From assembly GCA_943372215.1 (NCBI GenBank), contig CALRXU020000002.1, forward strand, positions 251,635 through 315,634: a stretch of 64,000 nucleotides of DNA, written 5' to 3'. The DNA is from UBA6183 sp943372215. GTDB lineage: Bacteria; Bacteroidota; Bacteroidia; UKL13-3. Shown here piece after piece: positions 17,650 to 26,091 of this stretch. The notes under the pieces were generated by a model. That model did not search any database. It was given only the letters and a program-made list of their open reading frames with translations, and was not told the origin of the DNA. How positions within the stretch are numbered: position 1 is the first letter of the stretch; each line of letters begins with the position of its first letter. The translations under genes and the position numbers were made by a program.

Positions 17650-18666
17650 TTATGAATTTAATAACTTCTTTAATTCGGCTTTTTTAGGCAAAATCAACTG
17701 GTATTTACTTGCAAAAATTTGTTTGTTTTCTTGGGGTAATGTGTATTCTACAAGAACATCGCTTTTGTCCTTACATAATATAATACCAATCGTTTTGTTT
17801 TCTTCCTTCATCTTCACTGTTCTGTCGTAGTAGTTCACGTACATCTGCATCTGACCAATGTCCTTATGTTCTAAGTCTCCTATCTTTAAATCAATAAGTA
17901 CAAACGATTTGAGCAGTCTATTATAAAACGCTAAATCAATATGAAAATGTTTACCATCAAATGTGATGCGTTGTTGGCGTGCAACAAATGTAAATCCTTT
18001 TCCAAGTTCGAGTAAAAAATCCTGAAGTTTACTGATAATGGCAGTTTCTAAATCGTTTTCGCTAAATGAATGTGCGGGTTTTAATCCTAAAAACTCAAGT
18101 ACTAAAGGTTCTTTAATGACATCATCTGCATGTGCAATAATTTGTCCTTTTGTGGCAAGTTGTTTTACTTTCTTTTTGTTCTTACTTAACACCAGTCTTT
18201 CATACAATGCTGCGTCATACTGTCTTTGCAATTCTCTTACCGACCATTGCTGTTGAGTAGATTCTATTTCATAAAAATTGCGCTCGTCAGGGTTGTCAAT
18301 GCGCAATAACCTTACATAGTGACTCCAACTTAATGTAAATACTGGTTTAATAGATTTCCGAGACACTGTCTCGGAAATTCGAAATTGATATGAAACGTAG
18401 AATTTACGCATGCTTTCAAGGTTGTCTACAGAAAATCCTTTTCCAAATTTTCGAGATAATTTACTCGATAACTTTTGTATGGTTTCCTTTGAATATGATG
18501 CCCGTAAATTCCCTTTTTGTAAATGCTCAACAATCATTTTACCAATTAAAAAATAGGTATGCACCATGGCGTAATTAACCGATTGAGCAACCTCCATTTT
18601 AGCACTTTCTATTAAGTTGCTAATGGTATTGTATAGTACGTCTTTTTTTAATGTAACTGCTGGCAT
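17650..18666 (-). CDS. YhcG/DUF1016-family PD-(D/E)xK nuclease
   Basis: 338 aa. The N-terminal domain (about 1-160) carries the DUF1016 signatures 'YFLIGKMIVEHLQKG', 'NLESMRKFYVSYQ', 'LSWSHYVRLLRI', 'ERNFYEIESTQQQWSVRELQ' and 'RQYDAALYERLVLSKNKKKV'. The C-terminal half is a PD-(D/E)xK nuclease fold with 'FHIDLAFYNRLLKSFVLIDL' followed by K-I-G, then 'IGQMQMYVNYYD'. Members are often found near type I restriction systems and mobile DNA; their biological target is unsettled. Codons for 'ISETVSRKS' lie on the duplicated palindrome. ATG at 18666, 13 bp after the miaB stop on the same strand. Confidence 0.88.
   Translation of the reverse strand: MPAVTLKKDVLYNTISNLIESAKMEVAQSVNYAMVHTYFLIGKMIVEHLQKGNLRASYSKETIQKLSSKLSRKFGKGFSVDNLESMRKFYVSYQFRISETVSRKSIKPVFTLSWSHYVRLLRIDNPDERNFYEIESTQQQWSVRELQRQYDAALYERLVLSKNKKKVKQLATKGQIIAHADDVIKEPLVLEFLGLKPAHSFSENDLETAIISKLQDFLLELGKGFTFVARQQRITFDGKHFHIDLAFYNRLLKSFVLIDLKIGDLEHKDIGQMQMYVNYYDRTVKMKEENKTIGIILCKDKSDVLVEYTLPQENKQIFASKYQLILPKKAELKKLLNS
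18354..18380. repeat. Palindrome copy 2, inside the yhcG-type coding sequence
   Basis: Identical over 27 nt to 17620-17646. In the gene it encodes part of 'RISETVSRKS' in the segment linking two conserved DUF1016 helices. Having the same palindrome both within and directly after one gene suggests a target or mobile signal rather than chance. Confidence 0.85.
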
Positions 18667-18679
18667 ATCTAATTAGTTT

Positions 18680-20053
18680 TCACTCTTTAACTACTTTGCC
18701 AAACAAACTCGTCATGGTGCAGCGTTCAATCAGTACATTTACGTAATCGCCTTTTCCATAGCCTTCACCCGCAGGGAAAACCACCAACTGGTTTTGGTCA
18801 TTGCGCCCCTTTAAATCAGCCTCTGATTTCTTTGAAAATCCTTCAATCAGCACCTTATAGGTTTGGCCGATATATTGCTGCTTTTTCTCAAGCCCAATTT
18901 TGTTTTGAAGTGCAATCAATTCAGCCAGCCTGCGGCCTTTTACATCCTCTGTTATATCATCTGCGTATTTACGCGCAGCAAGAGTTCCGGGACGTTCGCT
19001 ATAGGCATACATAAAAGCAAATTCAAATTGTGCTAAACGGAACATATTCATGGTATCCTGAAACTCTTCTTCGGTTTCACTACAAAAACCCACAATGGCA
19101 TCTGTACTAATCCCAACATGGGGCAATATTTCCCTAATACGGTTCAGGCGTTTTATAAACCATTCTCTATCGTAGGTACGATTCATTAACTTTAACACAC
19201 GCGAATTTCCGCTTTGCAGTGGGTAATGAATATACTTGCAAATATTGTCGTACTTCTTCATGGTAAAAAGCACTTCATCCGTAATGTCCTTAGGGTGTGA
19301 TGAAGAAAAACGAATGCGCAATTCAGGAGAAATTAGCGCAACTTTTTCAAGCAACTGTGCAAAATTACAAAGAGTATCTTCCGCTTCATTTTGCCATTTG
19401 TAAGAATCTACATTTTGGCCGAGAAGAGTAACCTCTTTGTATCCTTGGTTATACAATTCAGTAGCTTCCCTGACAATACTTTCAGGCTCACGGCTGCGTT
19501 CACGGCCTCTTGTAAAAGGAACCACACAAAACGAACACATGTTATCACAGCCACGCATAATGCTAACAAATGCATTAACACCATTGCTACTTAAACGCAC
19601 AGGGGTAATTTCAGCATAAGTTTCCTCACGGCTTAATAACACATTAACCGCTTTTTGTCCTTCTTCTACTTGTTGTATTAACTTGGGAATATCACGGTAG
19701 GCATCAGGGCCAACAACAATATCAACCAATTGCTCCTGTTCCAGCAATTTAGTTTTTAGTCGCTCAGCCATGCAGCCCATTACGCCAACTATCATCCCTG
19801 GGTTTTTACGCTTGTTGCCCTTCATTTCTTTCAGGCGGCCCCAAATTTTGGCTTCCGCATTATCCCTAATGGCACAAGTATTTAAAAAAACAACATCAGC
19901 TTTTAAGGGGTCGTCAGTTGTTTTAAACCCTTCTGCTTGCATAATGCTGGCCATTACCTCGCTATCGGCAAGGTTCATGGCACATCCGTAAGTTTCTATG
20001 TATAAATTTCTTGTGGCAGTTTCTACTGGTATATCGCCTACTAATCCTCTCAT
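18680..20053 (-). CDS. miaB: tRNA-2-methylthio-N6-dimethylallyladenosine synthase MiaB
   Basis: Radical-SAM methylthiotransferase that modifies A37 of tRNAs reading UNN codons. 457 aa: an N-terminal UPF0004 domain with cluster cysteines C24, C60 and C94; a radical SAM domain with C169-x3-C173-x2-C176 in 'GCDNMCSFC'; the conserved 'HYPLQSGNSRVLKLMNRTYD'; and a C-terminal TRAM domain (about 390-455). Length and motif order are standard for MiaB rather than MtaB or RimO. A Bacteroidota -7 box lies 20 bp upstream of the ATG at 20053. Confidence 0.96.
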   Translation of the reverse strand: MRGLVGDIPVETATRNLYIETYGCAMNLADSEVMASIMQAEGFKTTDDPLKADVVFLNTCAIRDNAEAKIWGRLKEMKGNKRKNPGMIVGVMGCMAERLKTKLLEQEQLVDIVVGPDAYRDIPKLIQQVEEGQKAVNVLLSREETYAEITPVRLSSNGVNAFVSIMRGCDNMCSFCVVPFTRGRERSREPESIVREATELYNQGYKEVTLLGQNVDSYKWQNEAEDTLCNFAQLLEKVALISPELRIRFSSSHPKDITDEVLFTMKKYDNICKYIHYPLQSGNSRVLKLMNRTYDREWFIKRLNRIREILPHVGISTDAIVGFCSETEEEFQDTMNMFRLAQFEFAFMYAYSERPGTLAARKYADDITEDVKGRRLAELIALQNKIGLEKKQQYIGQTYKVLIEGFSKKSEADLKGRNDQNQLVVFPAGEGYGKGDYVNVLIERCTMTSLFGKVVKE

Positions 20054-20072
20054 ATATTGTTTTTTCGAGGTG

Positions 20073-20080
20073 CAAATATA
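20073..20080 (-). promoter_or_regulatory. Probable miaB promoter -7 box
   Basis: Minus strand TATATTTG, an exact match to the Bacteroidota TAnnTTTG element, 20 bp before the miaB start codon. No TTG sits at the ideal 19-nt spacing upstream, so the -33 part is weak or absent. The remaining 20081-20291 DNA is AT-rich spacer that must also hold the promoter of the divergent speD operon; no clear plus-strand TAnnTTTG was found there. Confidence 0.45.
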
Positions 20081-20291
20081 AGACTTTTTCTGACAGAGTG
20101 GCAGAGTTGACCTCTGATTATTCTAGTTTTACCGACTTAAGCAATAGTTTGATTTTATGAATAATTGCTAGTAAACCCTAAATACCCATTAAAGTTACGT
20201 GAGTGAAATCGCGACCAAAAATATTTATTTGCAATATTTATAACAGTGTTTTATAATTACGTTTTCTTTATAAACCACATTAATTTGTTAA

Positions 20292-20648
20292 GTGTTGAAG
20301 TATAAACCAGGTAAACATGTTATTGCAGAGTTTAAAACAATTGATAACAAACTACTGCTAAAAAGCCATTCATTTAAGATGTTGATTGATTCATTGGTTA
20401 GCTCTCTTGATTTATCAAAGGTTGGAGAGGTTTATCATGATTTTGAGGGTGGTGGTTATACTGCTGTAGTGTGTTTAACAGAATCTCATTTAAGTGTACA
20501 TACTTGGCCTGAGTTTGAAATGATTACGTTTGACGTTTTTTTGTCTAATTACCTAAGGGAAAATGATGATAAGGTTGAGCAGATTTTTAATAGTGTGCAT
20601 GCTTATTTCAACCCAATTGAAGTTAAAAGAACAACACTAAACAGATAA
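20292..20648 (+). CDS. speD: SpeD-type pyruvoyl decarboxylase (AdoMetDC-like), Cys-to-Ser variant
   Basis: 118-aa homologue of bacterial S-adenosylmethionine decarboxylase proenzyme, which cuts itself to make a pyruvoyl group. The self-cleavage site E64-S65 in 'LTESHLSVHTWPE' and His70 match the Ser63 and His68 of the Thermotoga enzyme at constant spacing. The next catalytic residue, Cys83 in that enzyme, falls on Ser85 here (DVFLSN in place of D-x-F-T-C-G). The substrate could therefore differ from AdoMet. First gene of a tightly packed plus-strand operon that also encodes an aminopropyltransferase homologue. The start is GTG 20292 or the next codon TTG; no ATG fits. Confidence 0.85.
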   Translation: MLKYKPGKHVIAEFKTIDNKLLLKSHSFKMLIDSLVSSLDLSKVGEVYHDFEGGGYTAVVCLTESHLSVHTWPEFEMITFDVFLSNYLRENDDKVEQIFNSVHAYFNPIEVKRTTLNR

Positions 20649-20651
20649 CGT

Positions 20652-21272
20652 ATGTGTAAAGTGTGCAATTTAACGCATCAATTTAGATCAAACCTGGCAG
20701 CGGCATATGTTTGTCCCGCATGCCAAAGTATTTTATACAAAGGAGTATCCTATTCCCAAAACAAACCTGAAGAATCATTTAAGATATTTGAAGATTTAAC
20801 GCCATTTGCGCTTGGTACTAAACTTAGTTTTGAAGACAGAACGTATGATTTTATTGGCAGGTATCAGTTTGTATTAACTAACGGCAACAGAAACCTCTGG
20901 TTTTTACACGCTAATGATGAAAATGTGTTGTATCTATTAGATCAACCGGGTGGATATGTTATCTGTAAAAAAAATCCACATACCCTTAAAAAGTCAGATT
21001 ATGATTTTACTTTAGGCAGAGCCTTTGAGTTTCCAGAAACGAATAAGTTGTTTTACCTAAACAGCAAGCAAAGAAATACAATGACCCGAATGGAGGGGGA
21101 AGTATTTGATATACAATCTTATAATATGAGCTTTGATGCATGTGATTTTGCCAATGATAAACAATTCGTTTTTGGGTTGTTTTTTGGCAGGATGAATAAT
21201 GATGTTTATGTGGGGCAACGGTATCATTATAGTGAGTTAAAATTATTAAACATGAGGAAAGCAGATGGCTGA
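20652..21272 (+). CDS. Zinc-ribbon DUF4178 protein (short form)
   Basis: 206-aa cytoplasmic protein. An N-terminal zinc ribbon with C2-x2-C5 and C21-x2-C24 is followed by a DUF4178-like beta domain: 'ALGTKLSFEDRTYDFIGRYQ' then W-F-L-H and 'LYLLDQPGGYVICKK'. DUF4178 proteins are found next to DUF350 membrane proteins, polyamine enzymes and PspA-type envelope-stress proteins in other bacteria, which matches this operon. It starts 3 bp after speD and overlaps the next gene by 8 nt. Biochemical role unknown. Confidence 0.75.
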   Translation: MCKVCNLTHQFRSNLAAAYVCPACQSILYKGVSYSQNKPEESFKIFEDLTPFALGTKLSFEDRTYDFIGRYQFVLTNGNRNLWFLHANDENVLYLLDQPGGYVICKKNPHTLKKSDYDFTLGRAFEFPETNKLFYLNSKQRNTMTRMEGEVFDIQSYNMSFDACDFANDKQFVFGLFFGRMNNDVYVGQRYHYSELKLLNMRKADG

Positions 21273-22566
21273 AATAACAGTACAATCACATACAATACCT
21301 TTGCCAAACCAATTAATATGTACGCGTTGTAATAACAAGGTTACTAATGTGTTGCATAGGACGGCTCAGGCATATGCTTGTATGCACTGTAAAAGTTATT
21401 ATGTGGGTGAAAAAGGTTTGGGGTATAAGTTTGTACATTCATTTAATGAGGTTGTTACTCCCGATTTACCACTAAATACTAAAGGTGTTTTGTTTGGAGT
21501 AACGTATGAAATTGTTGGTTTTGCAGTAAGGAGTCAAATAGGGTCAGGATATACTTGGAGAGAGTATACTTTATTTAATTTATATGAGGGATTTGCCACA
21601 TTAACAGAGTTTGATGGACACTGGATTTTTGCTAAGCCAATGCAAAATTATCCCAATCTTTCTCCTTCAAGTTTTTCAGATATAGTAGAGTTTGAAGGCA
21701 AATCATACCAAAAGTTTAATAAATATAAGAGTACTGTAAAATATGCGGCAGGAGAATTTGGTCATGATATTTTCTCCGATAAAAATAAAGTAAATGTGGA
21801 GTGGATTATGCCCCCATACATGCTAATCAGAGAGAAAGACGAAAACGAACTGATATGGAGTAAAGGAGTGGGGATAAACGCGAGTGAGGTTAAGGCAGCA
21901 TTTAAAACCAGTTTGCTTCCAGAGCGCGAAGGAATTGGTGCTTTGCAATTAATGCCAGTTTCTGCCAATGTTTCGTTTCTTTTAGCAAGTACTTTTGTAT
22001 TTATTCTTATTCTTTTGTTTGGGCAATATATTATTAAGTCTCCGGCAGAGGAAAAGAAAATATTTGACCATAGTTACTCAAAAACAAATGTTGATTCATC
22101 AGGAGTGATAGTAACCAATAATTTTGAAGTTACTGGTGGTAAAACTGCCCTGCAATTTAATGTGTATGCCCCTTTAACCAATGATTGGTTCGATTTAAAC
22201 TTTGAGCTAATTAACGAGGCCACAGGAGAACGATTTGAAGGAGCAAAATCGCTAGAATTTTATTCTGGAACGGATTCAGAAGGTGCATGGTCAGAAGGAA
22301 CTAGGCAGGATTACATTATTATTTCATCTGTTCCTCCTGGTCGGTATCATTTAAATCTTTATCCTACCTGGAATAGCAATTCATCTGTTTACGTGAGTTT
22401 CGGTATTGAAATAATACAAGGTGTTTCCTTATGGGCTAATTTCACATTATTTTTCTTGTTAGGTATTATTATACCTGTTATTCAGGTGTTTAGAATGTAT
22501 GCTTTTGAGCAAAAGCGATGGATGGGAAGTGATTTCTCGCCTAAATTAACAATTTGGAACTTATGA
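21265..22566 (+). CDS. Membrane-anchored zinc-ribbon DUF4178 protein (long form)
   Basis: 433 aa. Zinc ribbon C19-x2-C22 and C39-x2-C42, then a DUF4178 domain (about 50-120) with 'GVTYEIVGFAVRS', 'YTWREYTLFN' and 'FDGHWIFAKP'. A second conserved block covers about 130-220. A transmembrane helix (about 233-255) leads to a beta-rich domain outside the cytoplasm (about 270-385) and a second helix (about 390-412) with a short cytoplasmic tail. It looks like a link between cytoplasmic sensing and the envelope. The ATG overlaps the previous gene by 8 nt and the stop overlaps the next start (ATGA). Confidence 0.75.
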   Translation: MAEITVQSHTIPLPNQLICTRCNNKVTNVLHRTAQAYACMHCKSYYVGEKGLGYKFVHSFNEVVTPDLPLNTKGVLFGVTYEIVGFAVRSQIGSGYTWREYTLFNLYEGFATLTEFDGHWIFAKPMQNYPNLSPSSFSDIVEFEGKSYQKFNKYKSTVKYAAGEFGHDIFSDKNKVNVEWIMPPYMLIREKDENELIWSKGVGINASEVKAAFKTSLLPEREGIGALQLMPVSANVSFLLASTFVFILILLFGQYIIKSPAEEKKIFDHSYSKTNVDSSGVIVTNNFEVTGGKTALQFNVYAPLTNDWFDLNFELINEATGERFEGAKSLEFYSGTDSEGAWSEGTRQDYIIISSVPPGRYHLNLYPTWNSNSSVYVSFGIEIIQGVSLWANFTLFFLLGIIIPVIQVFRMYAFEQKRWMGSDFSPKLTIWNL

Positions 22567-22739
22567 TAAGCAAAGCAGAAGAACGAAATAAATTAATGTA
22601 TAGCATATTTTTAATAGTAATGTTGCTTATATTCAACTATGCTAATTATGCAGGTTGGCGTGTTTTTAACACAGATGAGGTTGAACATACAGAGGCTGGA
22701 AAAAACCATAACAATAGAACAAGATTTTACCATAAATAA
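22563..22739 (+). CDS. 58-aa single-helix membrane peptide
   Basis: A small protein starting MISKAEERNKL, with one hydrophobic helix (about 12-30, YSIFLIVMLLIFNYANY) and a polar, His/Asn-rich tail. The ATG at 22563 overlaps the TGA of the DUF4178 gene (ATGA), strong evidence that it is translated. It is followed 8 bp later by the DUF350 gene. No family recognised. Probably a structural partner of the DUF4178/DUF350 membrane complex (inference). Confidence 0.7.
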   Translation: MISKAEERNKLMYSIFLIVMLLIFNYANYAGWRVFNTDEVEHTEAGKNHNNRTRFYHK

Positions 22740-22747
22740 ATAACAAC

Positions 22748-22966
22748 ATGGATAATTTAATAAACCTTAAATACGTAATTGCAGCGTTTCTATATGCATC
22801 ATTGGGTATTGTAATTTTGCTTGGTGCTTATTGGGTACTAGAAAAAATTACACCAGAAAATGTATGGAAACAAGTTGTAGAACACAAAAATGTTGCTGTA
22901 GCTATTGTATTTGCTGCATTTATTCTCGGTGTAGCAATCATTATCGCGTCAGCCATTCATGGATAG
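22748..22966 (+). CDS. DUF350 (YjfL-like) membrane protein
   Basis: 72 aa with two transmembrane segments (about 9-30 and 46-70) joined by a short loop, 'ITPENVWKQVVEHKN', and the 'NVAVAIVFAAFILGVAIIIA' helix that is characteristic of DUF350. DUF350 proteins such as E. coli YjfL occur beside polyamine/glutathionylspermidine synthase-like and PspA-like genes. It overlaps the aminopropyltransferase gene by 8 nt. Confidence 0.85.
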   Translation: MDNLINLKYVIAAFLYASLGIVILLGAYWVLEKITPENVWKQVVEHKNVAVAIVFAAFILGVAIIIASAIHG

Positions 22967-24494
22967 TATCCCCAAAGTAAGCAAACGTGAATTTAATAGC
23001 CATATGCTATTATTAATTTCCGTTTTTGTTGTAGCTACTTGTGGCTTAATATATGAGCTAGTGGCAGGAACAGCCGCCAGTTATTTGTTGGGTGATTCTG
23101 TTACTCAATTTTCGACCATTATTGGCGTATACCTATTCAGCATGGGCATTGGTTCATACCTGTCACGATTCTTTAACCACAACTTACTCAGCTGGTTTAT
23201 TCAAATAGAAATAATGGTTGGTTTAGTGGGGGGATTTACTTCCACTATACTATTCTTGTTGTTTGGTTTTTTGTCGTACTTTAGGCTTGTGTTATACAGC
23301 TTAGTGGGTTTTACCGGAATATTAGTTGGGCTTGAGATACCATTGCTCATGAGAATTTTGGAGAAAAAGTATGAGTTTAAAGAGCTTGTTTCAAAAGTAT
23401 TTACCTTCGATTATATAGGTGCATTATTGGCTTCACTCATTTTTCCTTTAGTGTTGGTACCTTACTTGGGGTTGTTGCGTACTTCTTTGTTTTTCGGGAT
23501 ATTAAATATTCTTGTAGCATTAATTGTATGCAACCGATTCTCTGGCGAAATAGCATGGTCTGGCAGGCTTAAATTTATTGCAATAGTTAGCATGATTGCG
23601 CTAACACTGGGTTTTACATACGCAAATGAATTATTAAGTTGGAGTGAGGCATCAGCGTATCAAGAGAACGTAATTTATGCTAAATCAACGCCATACCAAA
23701 GAGTTGTACTTACGCAAAGCAAAAAAGACTTGCGCCTTTACTTAAATGGGAATTTACAGTTTAGTTCTGGTGATGAGTACAGGTATCATGAAGCATTGGT
23801 GCATCCCATCATGCAAAGTCAAACAAGTCCAGAAAATGTATTGGTATTAGGGGGAGGGGATGGTTTAGCTGTAAGGGAATTGTTGAAATACAAACAAGTT
23901 AAACAGATTTTTTTGGTTGATTTAGACAAAGCAATTACAAACCTCTTTACCACAAATGAACTACTTACAACCCTAAATCAGCATGCATTCTTAAACAAAA
24001 AGGTTAAAGTTACTAATGCTGATGCATTTATTTGGCTTAAAGAAAACAAGCTAAAGTTTGACTGCATTATTGTTGATTTTCCAGACCCATCCAATTATTC
24101 AGTAGGTAAGTTGTACAGCCAAACGTTTTATAAATTACTTATACAGTCACTTTCAGATAATGGTGTAGCGGTAATTCAATCAACCTCGCCATTTATTGCG
24201 CGTACTTCTTTTTGGTGCATTAACAACACCCTCAAAAGTGTTGGTTTTAATACCATACCCTATCACGCATATGTGCCATCCTTTGGCGATTGGGGATTTC
24301 ATATAGCATATAAAGGCAAGCAGCTTGTTACAGCAGATACTTTTAGTGTAAGCACAAGGTTTGTTACCAATGAGGTGTTTAAACAAATGCAGATATTTCC
24401 GCCTGATATAGCCAATATACATACTGAAGTAAATAAATTAAATAATCAGGTGTTGGTTAATTATTTTGAGCATGAGTGGCGCAAATACCAATAA
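22959..24494 (+). CDS. Membrane-bound spermidine synthase-like aminopropyltransferase
   Basis: 511 aa. The first about 220 residues hold around seven transmembrane helices; the C-terminal half is a spermidine-synthase fold with 'VLVLGGGDGLAVRELLKY' (SAM-type glycine loop), 'QIFLVDLDKAI', 'VTNADAFIWL' and 'FDCIIVDFPDPSNYSVGKLY' with the catalytic-region aspartates. This matches the long, membrane-fused SpeE homologues that pair with DUF350. Expected reaction: transfer of an aminopropyl group from decarboxylated AdoMet to an amine, though the real substrate is open given the altered SpeD. Overlaps DUF350 by 8 nt and the oxidoreductase gene by 23 nt. Confidence 0.88.
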   Translation: MDSIPKVSKREFNSHMLLLISVFVVATCGLIYELVAGTAASYLLGDSVTQFSTIIGVYLFSMGIGSYLSRFFNHNLLSWFIQIEIMVGLVGGFTSTILFLLFGFLSYFRLVLYSLVGFTGILVGLEIPLLMRILEKKYEFKELVSKVFTFDYIGALLASLIFPLVLVPYLGLLRTSLFFGILNILVALIVCNRFSGEIAWSGRLKFIAIVSMIALTLGFTYANELLSWSEASAYQENVIYAKSTPYQRVVLTQSKKDLRLYLNGNLQFSSGDEYRYHEALVHPIMQSQTSPENVLVLGGGDGLAVRELLKYKQVKQIFLVDLDKAITNLFTTNELLTTLNQHAFLNKKVKVTNADAFIWLKENKLKFDCIIVDFPDPSNYSVGKLYSQTFYKLLIQSLSDNGVAVIQSTSPFIARTSFWCINNTLKSVGFNTIPYHAYVPSFGDWGFHIAYKGKQLVTADTFSVSTRFVTNEVFKQMQIFPPDIANIHTEVNKLNNQVLVNYFEHEWRKYQ

Positions 24495-26091
24495 TCGAAT
24501 AAGTAGAAAGTCTTTCATAGCTCAAGTTGCAGCTTTTACCTTGCTTCCACTTGCTTGTAAATCAAAATACACCCATATTAAAGGGAGTATTTTAGGAGCA
24601 AATGCAACAAAAGGACATCAGTTAAGGAGAGAAATTCCCCAATTACCCCTTACTAAATCGGCTAAAAAAGTAGTGATAATAGGTGGAGGTGTCAGCGGTT
24701 TATCGGCAGCCAGGCAACTTCAAAAAAATGGGGTAACAGATATTGTGGTACTTGAAATGAATGACACACCCGGAGGCAACTCCTTGTCAGGAAAGAATGA
24801 AATTACAGCATACCCTTGGGGCGCACATTATTTGCCAATACCCGATTGCGCTGATAAAGAACTATTGTCGTTTCTGCATTCTTGTGGCGTAATCACTGGA
24901 TTTAATAAAAAAGGTTTACCTATTTATAATGAAGAGTATTTGTGTTTTGATCCAGAGGAAAGGCTTTTTATAAACGGTTATTGGCAGGAAGGGCTTATAC
25001 CCAAGTTTGGTGTGCCTTTGGCAGAACAGGCGCAGATCAAACGCTTTTTAAGTGAAATGGATAACTATCGCAAGGCAATTGGTAATGATGGTAAAGACGC
25101 TTTTTGCATTCCTGTAAATAAATGCAGCAATGATTATACCTACAAACGGTATGATGAAATTACATTTGAACAATACCTTAAGCAAAATAACTACAACTCA
25201 ACCCACCTAATTTGGTATTTGAATTATTGTACTAAAGATGATTTTGGAGCTGGTATTGATAAAGTTTCTGCTTGGGCGGGTATCCACTATTTTGCCGCAC
25301 GAAAAGGTAAAGCAGATAATGCCAGTCATGACGATGTTTTAACTTGGCCCGAGGGCAATAACTGGTTGGTAAATCAATTGCAAAAGGGGCTTGAAAGCCA
25401 AATTATCATCAATGCGCTTACCTACAGTGTTAAACAAAATCAAAAAGAGAAAATAGAAGTAACCTATTTAAATGGAGATGATGCGCATTTAATTGAAGCT
25501 GATGTAGTAGTTTTAGCTACCCCAAATTTCATTAACAAACATATTGTTGAACAAGAACTATTAGCTCATCAACAACTCAACGCAAATGCAATGCCATGGA
25601 TGGTTGCTAATATTACTGTAAAACGTTTTTTTGAGTACGCAAAAGGATTGCCATTAAGTTGGGATAATGTAATATATGGCAATGCCGGGCTTGGCTACAT
25701 CAATGCTACCCAGCAGCATCTTAACCAACCCTCAGATAAAAACGTGTTAACATTTTATTATCCATTCTGCAATAAATCCGCTGCCGAAGAAAGGCAAAGG
25801 GCCTTGGGCCTTAGTCATAAAGACTGGGTAGAAATAATTATGAAGGAATTGGAAAGGGCCCATTTAGATATTGTGAACCATATTGAACAAATAGATGTTT
25901 GGGTTTGGGGGCATGGCATGGTTCTTCCAGAACCTGGTTATCAAAAGAAGTTGGCTTCCTTACAGCCCGCTCACCACAGGATAAAATATGCCCATACCGA
26001 TTTTTCTGGTATTTCCATATTTGAAGAAGCATTTCATCAAGGTATTAATGCAGCTAATGAAATCATTAAGCAATATGGAGCTAACGTATAA
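24472..26091 (+). CDS. Exported (Tat-type) FAD-dependent amine-oxidase-like protein
   Basis: About 539 aa from the ATG at 24472. The N-terminus has a Tat-like 'SRKSF' followed by a hydrophobic stretch and 'PLAC' with Cys29 as a possible lipidation site. A Rossmann FAD motif 'VVIIGGGVSGLSAARQL' (about 67-83) with 'VLEMNDTPGGNS' is typical of the amine oxidase/protoporphyrinogen oxidase group. The C-terminal 'SGISIFEEAFHQGINAANEI' matches the second FAD contact. Tat export fits folding with its cofactor in the cytoplasm. In this operon it may oxidise a polyamine or its conjugate. The next gene starts inside its 3' end. Confidence 0.8.
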   Translation: MSGANTNNRISRKSFIAQVAAFTLLPLACKSKYTHIKGSILGANATKGHQLRREIPQLPLTKSAKKVVIIGGGVSGLSAARQLQKNGVTDIVVLEMNDTPGGNSLSGKNEITAYPWGAHYLPIPDCADKELLSFLHSCGVITGFNKKGLPIYNEEYLCFDPEERLFINGYWQEGLIPKFGVPLAEQAQIKRFLSEMDNYRKAIGNDGKDAFCIPVNKCSNDYTYKRYDEITFEQYLKQNNYNSTHLIWYLNYCTKDDFGAGIDKVSAWAGIHYFAARKGKADNASHDDVLTWPEGNNWLVNQLQKGLESQIIINALTYSVKQNQKEKIEVTYLNGDDAHLIEADVVVLATPNFINKHIVEQELLAHQQLNANAMPWMVANITVKRFFEYAKGLPLSWDNVIYGNAGLGYINATQQHLNQPSDKNVLTFYYPFCNKSAAEERQRALGLSHKDWVEIIMKELERAHLDIVNHIEQIDVWVWGHGMVLPEPGYQKKLASLQPAHHRIKYAHTDFSGISIFEEAFHQGINAANEIIKQYGANV

